A stretch of DNA of 61,820 bases. Origin: CAZSMC01 sp964607755. Its GTDB lineage: Bacteria; Zhuqueibacterota; Zhuqueibacteria; Residuimicrobiales; Krinioviventaceae. The position numbers and the translations under genes were made by a program. Position 1 is the first letter of the stretch; each line of letters starts with the position of its first letter. Below the pieces are notes generated by a model. The model did no database searches. It was not told where the DNA came from and worked only from the letters and a program-made list of their open reading frames with translations. Shown piece after piece: positions 26,064 to 34,862 of the stretch. The stretch lies in NCBI GenBank assembly GCA_964607755.1, contig CAZSMC010000025.1, positions 1 to 61,820 of the forward strand, in the 5' to 3' direction.

Positions 26064-27305
26064 TTATTCCATCTGAACGGGCTCGCCCAAATCTTTTAAT
26101 TCTTCCCCCTCTGTGCGAGCAATGATAACAGCACCACACGAATCACTGGTGATATTGGTGGTGGTGCGAAACATATCCAGAAAACGTTCCACTGCCAGGA
26201 TAATACCCACGCCTTCCAAAGGCAATCCCACAGCTTGCAAAATAATCGACATCATGACCAGGCCTGCCATAGGCACCGCAGCCGCACCAATAGATGCCAG
26301 CACCGCTGTAATGACAACAAGCACTTGCTGAGAAAAGGAAAGATCAATCCCGTAAGCTTGTGCAATAAAAATGGTCGCGACACATTCATACAACGCTGTA
26401 CCGTCCATGTTCACTGTCGCGCCTATAGGCAGAGTAAAATTAGCTATTTTTTGCGAAACTCGCGACCGCTTGGTAACGCATTCGATTGTCAATGGCAAAG
26501 TCACCATCGAGGAACTGGTCGAAAAAGCAGTAACCATTGCCGCGGACATACCGCGATAATGCTTGTATGCATTGACACCTCCGACAAGTTTCATCAGCAC
26601 CGGCAAATTGACCAGAACATGCCAGGACAGGGCAACAACAACGATCAAAAAATAGAAACCCAATGATTTAAATGCTTCAAGACCTGAGGTGGCGACAATT
26701 TCGGCATTGACACCAAAAACGCCCAGGGGCGCGAACCACACGATAAAGTGGGTCATTTTCATCATGGCTTCAAAAGCAGCCTGGATTACTGAACTGATCT
26801 TTTCTTTTAACGGTTCTTGAAGCTGAGTGACAAAATAGCCAAAGAAAATACAGAAAAAGATGACCGGCAGCACTTCACCCTCTGCCAATGCCTCAAAAGG
26901 ATTGGTTGGGATAATTCTGGACAACAATTCAGAAATTGATTGCTCGGAAGCGGTAATTGCTTCCACATCTTTTTCCAGGCCCACTTGTGCACCCACACCC
27001 GGCTTGAAAATATTAACCAGAATCTGACCGGTCAGGATGGCAAGCACCGTGGTCGTTGTATAATATAGCAAAGTTTTCAAGCCCAGCCTGCCCAATCCTT
27101 TGCCGGAACCGATGCTCACGACACCGGAAAGAATTGACGTGACCACAAGAGGCATAATCGCCATCCTGAGCAGACGTAAAAAGATATGAGACAGAGGTCG
27201 TGCCACCGGAACAATGGTCTGGCCAAATACCAGGCCGGTAAAAATGCCAAGTCCAAGACCGATAAATATCCAGGTGGTTAAAGATAACTTTTTAATAAAT
27301 TTCAT
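26064..27305 (-). CDS. Dicarboxylate/amino acid:cation symporter (DAACS)
   Basis: 413 residues, about eight helices plus two re-entrant loops. Signature motifs are TAFSTSSSMVTLPLT (serine-rich HP1), GATVNMDGTALYE (NMDGT, Na+ site) and DMFRTTTNITSDSCGAV (substrate-binding Asp in TM8). It takes up glutamate, aspartate or C4-dicarboxylates with Na+ or H+. Na+ coupling is plausible given the NMDGT motif and the Na+-type V-ATPase encoded at 47-54 kb. Monocistronic or followed by the ThuA gene in convergent orientation. Confidence 0.92.
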   Translation of the reverse strand: MKFIKKLSLTTWIFIGLGLGIFTGLVFGQTIVPVARPLSHIFLRLLRMAIMPLVVTSILSGVVSIGSGKGLGRLGLKTLLYYTTTTVLAILTGQILVNIFKPGVGAQVGLEKDVEAITASEQSISELLSRIIPTNPFEALAEGEVLPVIFFCIFFGYFVTQLQEPLKEKISSVIQAAFEAMMKMTHFIVWFAPLGVFGVNAEIVATSGLEAFKSLGFYFLIVVVALSWHVLVNLPVLMKLVGGVNAYKHYRGMSAAMVTAFSTSSSMVTLPLTIECVTKRSRVSQKIANFTLPIGATVNMDGTALYECVATIFIAQAYGIDLSFSQQVLVVITAVLASIGAAAVPMAGLVMMSIILQAVGLPLEGVGIILAVERFLDMFRTTTNITSDSCGAVIIARTEGEELKDLGEPVQME

Positions 27306-27342
27306 AGCAGACTCGTCGGTTCCAAAATTAACAATTCAGCAC

Positions 27343-27999
27343 TCAGATGTACCCATTAAAAAAATAAAAAGCCAGCTTTAGGTATTCGCCAACCACTCGT
27401 CGCCAGCCGTTTCCCGAGCGCCACCAGTTTTCAAAAGTTAAATAAATTGGCAACACATGAGGATAGACTTTTATCTCAGTAGGTTGGAATGCTTTCCTAT
27501 ACGTTAATAACGACCGCCGGATATGGAAATTGTCGTTTAACAGCAAAACGGATTTTACGTTTTTACGTATCAATGTATCAGTCAAAGCAACAGCGGTATT
27601 GTAAGTGTACGGGTCCTTCACGCCGAGATGCAGAATGGAGTAACCGGATGCCGGGATGCCAAGCGAATCAAAAGCCTGGACCACCAGTTGATCGTAATTG
27701 TTCATGCCAAAAACACCGGGGTTCAGATCATAGGTATGCAAAACAATCATTATCTTTTGAACCCGGTTATTTTGATAAAGCCGAATCGCTTCTTGCATAA
27801 CGTAATCTGCGACAGTCGAGCCGCTCTCAACAATCAAAACGTCACAGTTTTGGTTAGAGGAAGGCACAGACAGGTACCGGCCCGCCGCTCTGAGCAGCGG
27901 GCCAGCAGACATAAAAACCACAGCCAGGACGGCGGCCAACACCACGATTCGCCACGGCCACCGCAGTTGCCGTTTAGTAACATATTTAATAAAGTCCAT
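27343..27999 (-). CDS. YdcF/SanA-like (DUF218-type) membrane-anchored protein
   Basis: 218 residues. One N-terminal membrane helix (WRIVVLAAVLAVVFMSAGPLL) and a periplasmic-facing domain with DVLIVESGSTVADYVMQEAIRLYQ, SILHLGVKDPYTYNTAVALTD and SVLLLNDNFHIRRSLLTYRKAF. The layout matches ElyC/SanA/YdcF proteins, thought to act in envelope or peptidoglycan homeostasis, though the sequence is divergent. It sits 12 bases after peptidase T on the same strand, so it is likely co-transcribed with it. Confidence 0.65.
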   Translation of the reverse strand: MDFIKYVTKRQLRWPWRIVVLAAVLAVVFMSAGPLLRAAGRYLSVPSSNQNCDVLIVESGSTVADYVMQEAIRLYQNNRVQKIMIVLHTYDLNPGVFGMNNYDQLVVQAFDSLGIPASGYSILHLGVKDPYTYNTAVALTDTLIRKNVKSVLLLNDNFHIRRSLLTYRKAFQPTEIKVYPHVLPIYLTFENWWRSGNGWRRVVGEYLKLAFYFFNGYI

Positions 28000-28011
28000 A
28001 TTTTTGCAGAA

Positions 28012-29256
28012 TTATTGGCTCTTTTCCGTCCACACTTTGACCAGTTCGACAATGACGTCAACAGCTTTTTGCATGTCCTGGACTGAAATCCATTCCTGCT
28101 TGGAATGGAAATTGTGTCCGCCTGTAAAAATATTAGGCGTTAACAGTCCCATGTAAGACAGCCGCGCTCCGTCGGTTCCGCCGCGGATCATTGTTTTTTT
28201 GGGTTTGAGTCCAGCCCGTTCAACAGCTTCCAGGGCATAATCGACAATGCGAGGATCTTCATCCAGTTTGTTTTTCATGTTGCGATAATATTCATCGATT
28301 TTAAAATCAAAAGAAGCTTGCGGATAATTTTGCAACACATCATTACACAGTTCCTTGAGATATTTTTCTTTTTCTTTCAAACCGTCAACAATGAAATCAC
28401 GAATCAGCCATTTAACTGTCGCTTGTTCTACAGTACCGTTCATCACATGAGGGTGTACATAGCCTTCGCGTTTCTCAGTCGTCTCCGGCGACAGGCTGTC
28501 TTTGGGCAGATGATCGATGATCTCGCTGGCAATTTTGATAGCATTTACAAGTTTTCCTTTGGCATATCCGGGATGGACATTGACGCCATTGATAGTGAGT
28601 GTAACCGAATCCGCGCAAAACGTTTCATCTTCAACTTCGCCAAGCGTTTCACCATCGATGGTATAGGCAAAATCGGCGGCAAATTTTTTCACATCAAAAT
28701 AATCTGCACCGCGACCGACTTCCTCATCAGGAGTTACAGCGACTTTAATGTCCCCGTGTTTAATTTCAGGATGGGTGACGAGATAATGAAGGGCATCCAG
28801 GATTTCTGCAATACCAGCTTTATTATCTGCTCCAAGCAAAGTCGTGCCATCGGAGGTGATAATGTCATTGCCTACATTGTCGGCCAATGCAGGATTTTCA
28901 CTGGCTTTTATAACTATATCGGATTCTGCAAGTTCAATGTCCCCACCCTGATAATTTTTATGGATAACCGGATTGACATTTTTGCCCGACACATCCGGCG
29001 AAGTATCCATGTGTGCGATGAATCCGATGGTTGGCACAGAGTGATCAACATTGCCTGGCAGAAAAGCCATCACATAGCCGTTATCGTCCATTTCAGCGTC
29101 TTTTAAACCCAACTGCTTTAATTCCTCGACCAGCACCTTGCCCAACTCTTTTTGTTTTTCCGTGCTGGGAAATGTTTTTGCCTCTTCTGCTGATTGGGTA
29201 TCATATTTCACATAATTCAGAAAACGATCCAAACACGTATACCTGATTTCATTCAT
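28012..29256 (-). CDS. pepT: Peptidase T (tripeptide aminopeptidase)
   Basis: 414 residues; start at 29256 with AAAGGT upstream. An M20B di-zinc peptidase: FIAHMDTSPD (first metal His and Asp), LLGADNKAGIAEI (bridging Asp), TPDEEVGRG (catalytic and metal glutamates) and FTGGHNFHSKQEW (last metal His). PepT removes N-terminal residues from tripeptides in the cytoplasm. Length equals the family norm. No odd feature. Confidence 0.95.
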   Translation of the reverse strand: MNEIRYTCLDRFLNYVKYDTQSAEEAKTFPSTEKQKELGKVLVEELKQLGLKDAEMDDNGYVMAFLPGNVDHSVPTIGFIAHMDTSPDVSGKNVNPVIHKNYQGGDIELAESDIVIKASENPALADNVGNDIITSDGTTLLGADNKAGIAEILDALHYLVTHPEIKHGDIKVAVTPDEEVGRGADYFDVKKFAADFAYTIDGETLGEVEDETFCADSVTLTINGVNVHPGYAKGKLVNAIKIASEIIDHLPKDSLSPETTEKREGYVHPHVMNGTVEQATVKWLIRDFIVDGLKEKEKYLKELCNDVLQNYPQASFDFKIDEYYRNMKNKLDEDPRIVDYALEAVERAGLKPKKTMIRGGTDGARLSYMGLLTPNIFTGGHNFHSKQEWISVQDMQKAVDVIVELVKVWTEKSQ

Positions 29257-29344
29257 GGCTTGACCTTTCTTTAATTGTTCGGTTTAAACTTGTATAATTC
29301 TGAAAAAATACATTATATTTATATCTTAATATAAGGATTCAAAA

Positions 29345-29599
29345 ATGAGAAAAAAGTTGTTTTTGCTGTCTTAAATTATTTTCTCAATAATCCAATACGC
29401 CAGGGATAATAATGATCAAAAATCCGCAGACTTTCAGATGACAGTCCCGGACTCTACAGGTCAACTCTCAAATGATGGATTTCTTGAACTCGCACTAAAA
29501 ATAAAAAGTACCGATTTCGGAACAAGTGTTGATCTTTTTGCGCAGTCTCATGCTATCCTTCAAAAAATGGTTCAAAACTCCCCGATTGTATTATCTTGA
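29345..29599 (+). pseudogene. Small secreted-protein gene broken by an early TAA
   Basis: An ATG at 29345 with AAGGA upstream encodes MRKKLFLLS, then TAA at 29372-29374. The same frame stays open for another 74 codons (IIFSIIQYARDNNDQK..., then QMTVPDSTGQLSNDGF) to TGA at 29597. Read through the stop, the N-terminus is a typical signal peptide. This suggests a small exported protein inactivated by one nonsense mutation. Chance open frame is the alternative. The product is not recognised. Confidence 0.4.
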
Positions 29600-29771
29600 T
29601 ACACTGTATCGCTCTTACACACTTTCCAGGGATTATAAATCTGAAATAAAATCCTGCCTATAATAATAACAATAATTTATGGATAAAATTTTAAGCAGTT
29701 TACTGGTATATATTTTGCCTTGAAAAATGTGATATATTATCTTGAGTGCAAACAGACAGGGCATGTAAAAA

Positions 29772-29857
29772 GGGCAACACGTACCCGGCATAATTGGCAA
29801 AAAGGAGAGAAGGGTATAGACTACGCCAAAACGTGTGCCCCTAAAATAAATTTAGGG
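29772..29857 (+). promoter_or_regulatory. Riboswitch-like structured leader with RBS-sequestering hairpin
   Basis: GGGC-A-ACACGT (29772-29782) pairs with ACGTGTGCCC (29831-29840) to close a domain. Inside, ACCC (29783-29786) can pair with GGGT (29812-29815) and TTGGC (29794-29798) with GCCAA (29825-29829); the two helices cross, so they would form a pseudoknot. Directly after, CCCTAAA (29839-29845) pairs with TTTAGGG (29851-29857), which includes the ribosome-binding site of the next gene. This hairpin shares bases with the closing stem, so the two are mutually exclusive, the logic of a translational riboswitch. I do not recognise a known aptamer class. Confidence 0.45.
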
Positions 29858-29861
29858 TGAT

Positions 29862-30947
29862 ATGGAGACACAAAACATCAAACAGCTTGTATCCGACATT
29901 TGCGCAGGTACTTATTCTCAGTTTGAACTGGTAAGACTTATTCATCTGATGCAGAAAATTTCATTAGGCTATTTAAAATATCAGGAAATTATTGGCAAAC
30001 GCATTGCCGGCGAACGTGGTGACACTTTTCTCGAGCTGGAAGACCTTGCAGTAGATTGTATTGCTGAGTTGTTTAGCCGGGATAAAGACGGCAATTTCGT
30101 TCAGCTCAAACGCTATTACGAACAGAAATTCATCGAGGATAGTTCCATTGATGATAATGAAGTCATCATTCTCACACGCCGACTTGTAGTTCGCAAAACC
30201 AAGCAAGAATTATCGCGAATCTTTCGCGAACGCGATCCCGAAGGCGCAAAGATTGTTCGTAACATCAAAGTAGCAATCCGCACTTCGGAAAAGCTGGCCG
30301 TGTTTATGGAGATGGGACGTGAGTACGTGTTTTATAAAAACGGTCTTGATATCGACCCGGATGTGCAGATCAATCCAGACAATATCCCGGAATATCTTCG
30401 CAGATCAAAACCGCCGGTGCCGCATGATGTTCTGCATTCCAGATTCATTGATATTTATTCTCCGTCAGACTCTGTATCCAGCTCTATTCGTAAAATTTTG
30501 CGATCAGTCATGGAAACGGAAGATTACCAAAACTACTTGTCCCTGGAATCGCTTGTCAAACTCATCCGTCGCGCTAAATTTGATACAGCCCGGGAAAATA
30601 TAAAGCCGAACGAGTCAACCCCCACACCTCTTGACGAGCTGGAGTCACAAGAAATAGAGAGCTATATCGATGTGGTGATGGATAAAGTCCGCTCTAAAAT
30701 TCATTCGCAATATCTTGATTCAAATAAAATTGATGCTGAGCGGGCGGTCATCTATGAAAAAGCATTACGCGATGTGCTCTTTGACTTGATTCAGAAAAAA
30801 GATACCTCCTCGTACTTTCGCAACTTGAGGTACTATCTGCCTGAATTAACTCAAAAGCAATATCGGCAAAACGAACGCTCGATATTCGAATATCTCGCCA
30901 AAGTCGCCAAGCGAGAATTTCGAGGACATTTAAAACAACTGTTATAA
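29862..30947 (+). CDS. Unknown cytoplasmic protein, weakly sigma-factor-like
   Basis: 361 residues, soluble, helical and highly charged. An N-terminal part (about 40-130: LELEDLAVDCIAELFSRD, then TRRLVVRKTKQELSRIFRERDPEG) loosely resembles region 2 of ECF-type sigma factors (helix, acidic DLA motif, basic helix). The C-terminal half has a further helical region (SSSIRKILRSVMETEDY, RNLRYYLPELTQKQYRQNE). I cannot name a family. The next gene has an anti-sigma-type zinc-finger pattern, which supports a transcriptional role by context. Translation is probably controlled by the structured leader directly upstream. It heads a possible operon of signalling genes. Confidence 0.5.
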   Translation: METQNIKQLVSDICAGTYSQFELVRLIHLMQKISLGYLKYQEIIGKRIAGERGDTFLELEDLAVDCIAELFSRDKDGNFVQLKRYYEQKFIEDSSIDDNEVIILTRRLVVRKTKQELSRIFRERDPEGAKIVRNIKVAIRTSEKLAVFMEMGREYVFYKNGLDIDPDVQINPDNIPEYLRRSKPPVPHDVLHSRFIDIYSPSDSVSSSIRKILRSVMETEDYQNYLSLESLVKLIRRAKFDTARENIKPNESTPTPLDELESQEIESYIDVVMDKVRSKIHSQYLDSNKIDAERAVIYEKALRDVLFDLIQKKDTSSYFRNLRYYLPELTQKQYRQNERSIFEYLAKVAKREFRGHLKQLL

Positions 30948-31035
30948 TTTTTCCGTAAAACGAAATTTTTGTCTGTATTATTTATTAGTTTTTTTATAAA
31001 ATTTAATTGGATACAGGCAAAATTTCTGCGACATT

Positions 31036-31701
31036 ATGGGACAAATTGATGTAACGGCGACTCGATGCCCTGATGTTCATTCGATCGAAAGAATATCATT
31101 AGGCGAGAAAAATTTTACGGAAACTGCTGACAAAAAAACAAAACACATTTCACAGTGTAAAAGATGTTCTGAGCAATTATCAGAATTTAAAAAGCTCTAT
31201 TCTTGCATTGCTGAAGAGATTGAAAAAACCATATCGAATTATACTTTAGATATGGCAAACTCTTTATTTACTAACGTTCATTATGGTTTGATCGTCTGCC
31301 ACCCCGTTTCATCAAAATCCGGAGGACCAGGCGAAACAACAAAATTCCACAGTTCATTGAAATTTAGCGGCAATGGTAAATACAATCATCAATGTCGATT
31401 TAGTGACTTTGATTTTTCGTTATTACAGCACGGCACCTTTGCAATTCGCGTGATGGCGGATACCACACGCAACAAATTACTCCTTTATTTATGGAGTCAT
31501 ACAGTAAGGAAATTTAAAGGCTGGAGAATGAAAATCCCCGAGTTGCATATTGACACGCAATTCTCAACATTCGGGGAATGTGAAATATCATTGCAAAAGA
31601 TCAAAGATCTGGATGATAAAGATATTTTTATCTATCGCAATCTACGATCAGAAAATAAAGAAACATGTTCTGAAAAAATTGAACACGCTTTTTCTGATTA
31701 G
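31036..31701 (+). CDS. Zinc-finger (HC2-like) protein, possible anti-sigma partner
   Basis: 221 residues. Near the N-terminus C11-x3-H15 and H38-x2-C41-x2-C44 (HISQCKRC) fit the pattern of the HC2 putative zinc finger found in anti-sigma factors (ZAS domain). The rest is beta-rich without a membrane helix (FDFSLLQHGTFAIRVMADTTRNKLLLYLW), so it would be a soluble protein. It follows the sigma-like gene after 88 bases and precedes a terminator. An anti-sigma or redox-sensing role is inferred from motif and position only. Confidence 0.5.
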   Translation: MGQIDVTATRCPDVHSIERISLGEKNFTETADKKTKHISQCKRCSEQLSEFKKLYSCIAEEIEKTISNYTLDMANSLFTNVHYGLIVCHPVSSKSGGPGETTKFHSSLKFSGNGKYNHQCRFSDFDFSLLQHGTFAIRVMADTTRNKLLLYLWSHTVRKFKGWRMKIPELHIDTQFSTFGECEISLQKIKDLDDKDIFIYRNLRSENKETCSEKIEHAFSD

Positions 31702-31727
31702 AAAACTATTCTCATAATTATTTAACC

Positions 31728-31755
31728 AGCCGGATTTTGTCCGGCTTTTTTTTTA
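31728..31755 (+). terminator. Intrinsic terminator
   Basis: AGCCGGA-TTTTG-TCCGGCT (31728-31746) is followed by nine Ts. It closes the sigma-like/zinc-finger transcription unit and lies before the receiver-PATAN genes. Confidence 0.85.
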
Positions 31756-31787
31756 CACCAACAGCAAAGCGGGGAAGTCAAACATCA

Positions 31788-33644
31788 ATGCCGAAGCATT
31801 CAATATTAATAGTCAATGATACAGCCGACACTATTGGTGTTCTTGTCTCTACCTTTAGAGAATCCGGCTATAAAGTAGATACAGCTCTGAATGACTCCGA
31901 TGCTATCGAAAAGATAAAACAAAATAATTATGATGCGGTGCTGACAGAATTATCATCTGTGGGAATTGATGGTTGTCATATTCTCCGTGAAGTGGAACGC
32001 CAGAGTTCGCGTCAAACAAAAATGATTTTCATGTCACAGAAAAGTGACATTTTTAACCGGCTTAAATGCCTAAAGCTCGGTGCTGCAGATTATATCGTGA
32101 AGCCCATACACGTACGTGAACTTGTTGCCCGTGCCGATATGGTGATTCGGCGGACGCACAAAAAGGCTCCAGAGTTTAAACAAGCGCCGGAACGAATGAC
32201 CGGCCGACTCGAGGATCTGAACGTAAACGATCTGATCGAGTTATTTAGCATTGAGCGGAAATCAGGTACTGTGACCATTGCTAATGAAAATGGTCATAGC
32301 GGTTATATGCTTTTTAAAGATGGTATGCTTTATAACGCAGCCACTGCGCAACTTCAAGGAGAAGAAGCCGTTTACAAAATGATGAATTGGGGCAAGGGCC
32401 GTTTTTCCTTTGTGTTCTGCAACATAGAACCGGGGAAAAAAATCACTTTGAGCAATTTGGGGATTTTATTACAGGGAGCAAAGAGAATGCAACTTAAAGA
32501 TCAATTATTACAACAAATTCCGTCTACAGAGGCCGTGGTCATTACCACCACGAATTTTAAGCAAATCATGGCCCAGAACAAGATGGACCCTCGACTAAAA
32601 AAGTTCATCGACCTTTTTGACGGAGAACGGACATTAAGACGCATCATTGATGATAGCGATGAAAACGAGATCGTCACGCTGCAGCGGATTGTGAAACTGT
32701 ACAAACTCGGATTTCTTCACGTACTGCGCGATTTTTCCGAAAAGCAACCGGCAACTCAAACTGACCAATACAACACTTCCAACATTCAAAACAATGAGCA
32801 ATCAGAAGAAAATAAATCACTCTTTGATGAAGATGATAACTATGATTTCTCAGAGGTCGATTTACCATCCGGGATGGGAAAAAGCACGGTTATCTCCTCA
32901 AACGGAGCTGATGAAGAAAAAGACGAGCAGCAGGAAGCCGGGCTGGTGGGTGAAGAAGAATTCGAACAAGACGAACTTTCCGCTCAGGATGACGATGAAC
33001 AAGATTTTATTTACCCATTTGATCAATTACAATATATCGATCATGATTTTGCTCCGGCTGACAATAGCGCGAATAGTAATCATGAAAAAGACATACAGAC
33101 CGGAATAGCAAAAGAGGCAGAATTCCGGTTAGCACGCCAGTCTGTCATTGTACTCAGTACGCACGATATTGAGCGCAAGCATTTCATGCAAGCTCTCAAT
33201 GCACAAAAACAAACTATAAAGGAACTGGAAACATATTTTACCTCGGATGTGGACATTGCTGTCGTGCGTAAGGAACACGATGCGCTTAATGTAATCAGTT
33301 TTACGATCGACCAGGAATTTACAGCCCTTTTGGAATATTTTAACCGGACTGTTGTCGGTTGTGTTCTTATTATTAAAAGCGGTGGTGGTTCGTGGGCGTA
33401 TTTTACTTATCTGTTAAAAGCCCTGAAATCAAAATTATCTGTACCGATAACACTATTAATCAAAGGCCATCAAAGCGAATTGACCTATGAAATCGCAGAG
33501 ATAAAATCCCGGCTCAAAGATCAGCACAATTGGACTATCCGTTGTGAACCGACATTTCAGGAAAATACCGTCCATCAGATTTTGTTCTCAACCATAAGAG
33601 AAAAACAAAAAGCGAAAACAGAGTATTACAACACAAGGGAATAG
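31788..33644 (+). CDS. Receiver-like + PATAN (DUF4388) + pseudo-GTPase protein
   Basis: 618 residues from the ATG at 31788 (GGGGAAG ten bases upstream). Residues 1-120 are a CheY-like receiver, but the phosphoacceptor position is Glu54 (DAVLTELSS, normally Asp), one of the acidic pair is Asn10, while Lys105 (IVKP) remains. Residues about 137-235 are a PATAN/DUF4388 domain (MTGRLEDLNVNDLIELFSIERKSGTV). After a helical part and a very acidic linker (about 345-430), the C-terminal domain (about 450-600) resembles a Ras/MglA-like small GTPase (SVIVLSTHDIERKHFMQAL, NRTVVGCVLIIKSG) without the P-loop GKS/T and NKxD motifs. Probably a signalling scaffold locked in one state; partners are likely the next two genes. 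Confidence 0.65.
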   Translation: MPKHSILIVNDTADTIGVLVSTFRESGYKVDTALNDSDAIEKIKQNNYDAVLTELSSVGIDGCHILREVERQSSRQTKMIFMSQKSDIFNRLKCLKLGAADYIVKPIHVRELVARADMVIRRTHKKAPEFKQAPERMTGRLEDLNVNDLIELFSIERKSGTVTIANENGHSGYMLFKDGMLYNAATAQLQGEEAVYKMMNWGKGRFSFVFCNIEPGKKITLSNLGILLQGAKRMQLKDQLLQQIPSTEAVVITTTNFKQIMAQNKMDPRLKKFIDLFDGERTLRRIIDDSDENEIVTLQRIVKLYKLGFLHVLRDFSEKQPATQTDQYNTSNIQNNEQSEENKSLFDEDDNYDFSEVDLPSGMGKSTVISSNGADEEKDEQQEAGLVGEEEFEQDELSAQDDDEQDFIYPFDQLQYIDHDFAPADNSANSNHEKDIQTGIAKEAEFRLARQSVIVLSTHDIERKHFMQALNAQKQTIKELETYFTSDVDIAVVRKEHDALNVISFTIDQEFTALLEYFNRTVVGCVLIIKSGGGSWAYFTYLLKALKSKLSVPITLLIKGHQSELTYEIAEIKSRLKDQHNWTIRCEPTFQENTVHQILFSTIREKQKAKTEYYNTRE

Positions 33645-33650
33645 CATAAT

Positions 33651-34862
33651 TTGAAAAGCGCTGACAAAAGGAAAAGCATTTTTATTGTCGATAAAGCCAG
33701 GGAAGCGCATCGTTTATCAGAAGAACTGAACGCTCGCAGTTATAGTGTGCAACTTTATGAACAAACCAGTCCTGCGTTTCAAGCCTGCCGTAAGCACCAA
33801 CCTTTGCTCGTGATCCTTGAGATTCACTCGCCCATCCAGGATGGCTATAGATTTTTTCGTCAATTAAAAACAAATTATTTCACCAAAGACATTTCTGTTT
33901 TTGTCACCACCCACGAGCCGGACATAAACGACAGAATCAACGCCATTCAAATGGGAATAGATGATTATATTCCCAAACCGTACATTCCCGAAGAAGTTGT
34001 CGTTAGAGTGGACAATTTTGTGCAGGACTTAAATCAAATGAATTATATTGAGGATGAAAATTCAAATGATTTTTCTGGCAATCTTTCAGAAATGTCTTTA
34101 CTTGACATTCTCAAAACGCTCGAATTGGGAGAAAAATCAGCGCTCATTCACCTTTCGCGGGGTGTTAAGGAAGGTTGTGTTTATATTAAAAACGGCGAAT
34201 TGTCAAGTGTCGAATTGCAGGATGAAAGCAATCTCGAACGTGCGCTTTTTCACATGCTGTCCTGGAAAGAGGGGCACTTTCGCGTCGATCTTTGCAAAGC
34301 AGAGAGCATAATCGAGGCATCGCACGATTATGGATTTTTACACCAAAGTCTGAAATTAATTGAGAAATGGCAGTCGCTCAAGGGTGATATTCCCTCACTG
34401 GACGCTACTTTTGTGGCTACAAATGAAAATGCCAACGAATCCCTTTCCTGGCGCGAACATCAGTTATTGCACTATTTTTCGACGCCACGCTCGGTATATC
34501 AGGCCATCAACAGCAGCGAAATTGATGATTTTGATATTCTTGTTTCCATTCAGTCGCTTTTGCGAAAAAAAGTGCTTGCCCCTTTCTCGCCACAAACTGC
34601 AAACCTAACCGATCAGCAGCGGCTGCTGCGCTATTACATGAAACGGAAATCACTTAACAGCAATACTTTTTCGCGCTATGCTTCCACATTCCGAACCATG
34701 AAAAATAGCAGCATGTCAAGGGAACGATTTACAGACCCGTCGAGTTTGTATTCATCCCAAAACAGAATGAATGAATCAACTCACCACGTTTCTTTAAGCA
34801 GGGCAGAGCTTTTATTAATCCATCAAAAACTCAATCATGGTGGGACTTTTAACTCAAACTAA
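33651..34862 (+). CDS. Receiver-like + PATAN (DUF4388) protein
   Basis: 403 residues, probably starting at TTG 33651 with AAGGGA ten bases upstream; the gene begins six bases after the previous stop. Residues 5-125 are a receiver domain with Glu57 instead of the phosphoacceptor Asp (LLVILEIHSP), one acidic-pair residue (Asp14, then Lys15) and Lys109 (YIPKPY). Residues 141-215 are a PATAN domain (FSGNLSEMSLLDILKTLELGEKSALIHL). The remainder is helical with a winged-helix-like stretch (SLSWREHQLLHYFSTPRSVYQAI) and a Ser-rich tail. The same Asp-to-Glu change as in the preceding protein suggests both are phosphorylation-independent. The 3' end overlaps the next gene by 26 bases. Confidence 0.65.
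   Translation: MKSADKRKSIFIVDKAREAHRLSEELNARSYSVQLYEQTSPAFQACRKHQPLLVILEIHSPIQDGYRFFRQLKTNYFTKDISVFVTTHEPDINDRINAIQMGIDDYIPKPYIPEEVVVRVDNFVQDLNQMNYIEDENSNDFSGNLSEMSLLDILKTLELGEKSALIHLSRGVKEGCVYIKNGELSSVELQDESNLERALFHMLSWKEGHFRVDLCKAESIIEASHDYGFLHQSLKLIEKWQSLKGDIPSLDATFVATNENANESLSWREHQLLHYFSTPRSVYQAINSSEIDDFDILVSIQSLLRKKVLAPFSPQTANLTDQQRLLRYYMKRKSLNSNTFSRYASTFRTMKNSSMSRERFTDPSSLYSSQNRMNESTHHVSLSRAELLLIHQKLNHGGTFNSN

Noticed and set aside
28318..29106. 262-codon plus-strand frame opposite pepT
   Set aside because: Antisense shadow; peptidase T has all metal-binding motifs on the minus strand.
29761..29860. Known c-di-GMP (GEMM) riboswitch
   Set aside because: Only a short AGGGCAA similarity; the conserved core following it is absent and the helix order differs.
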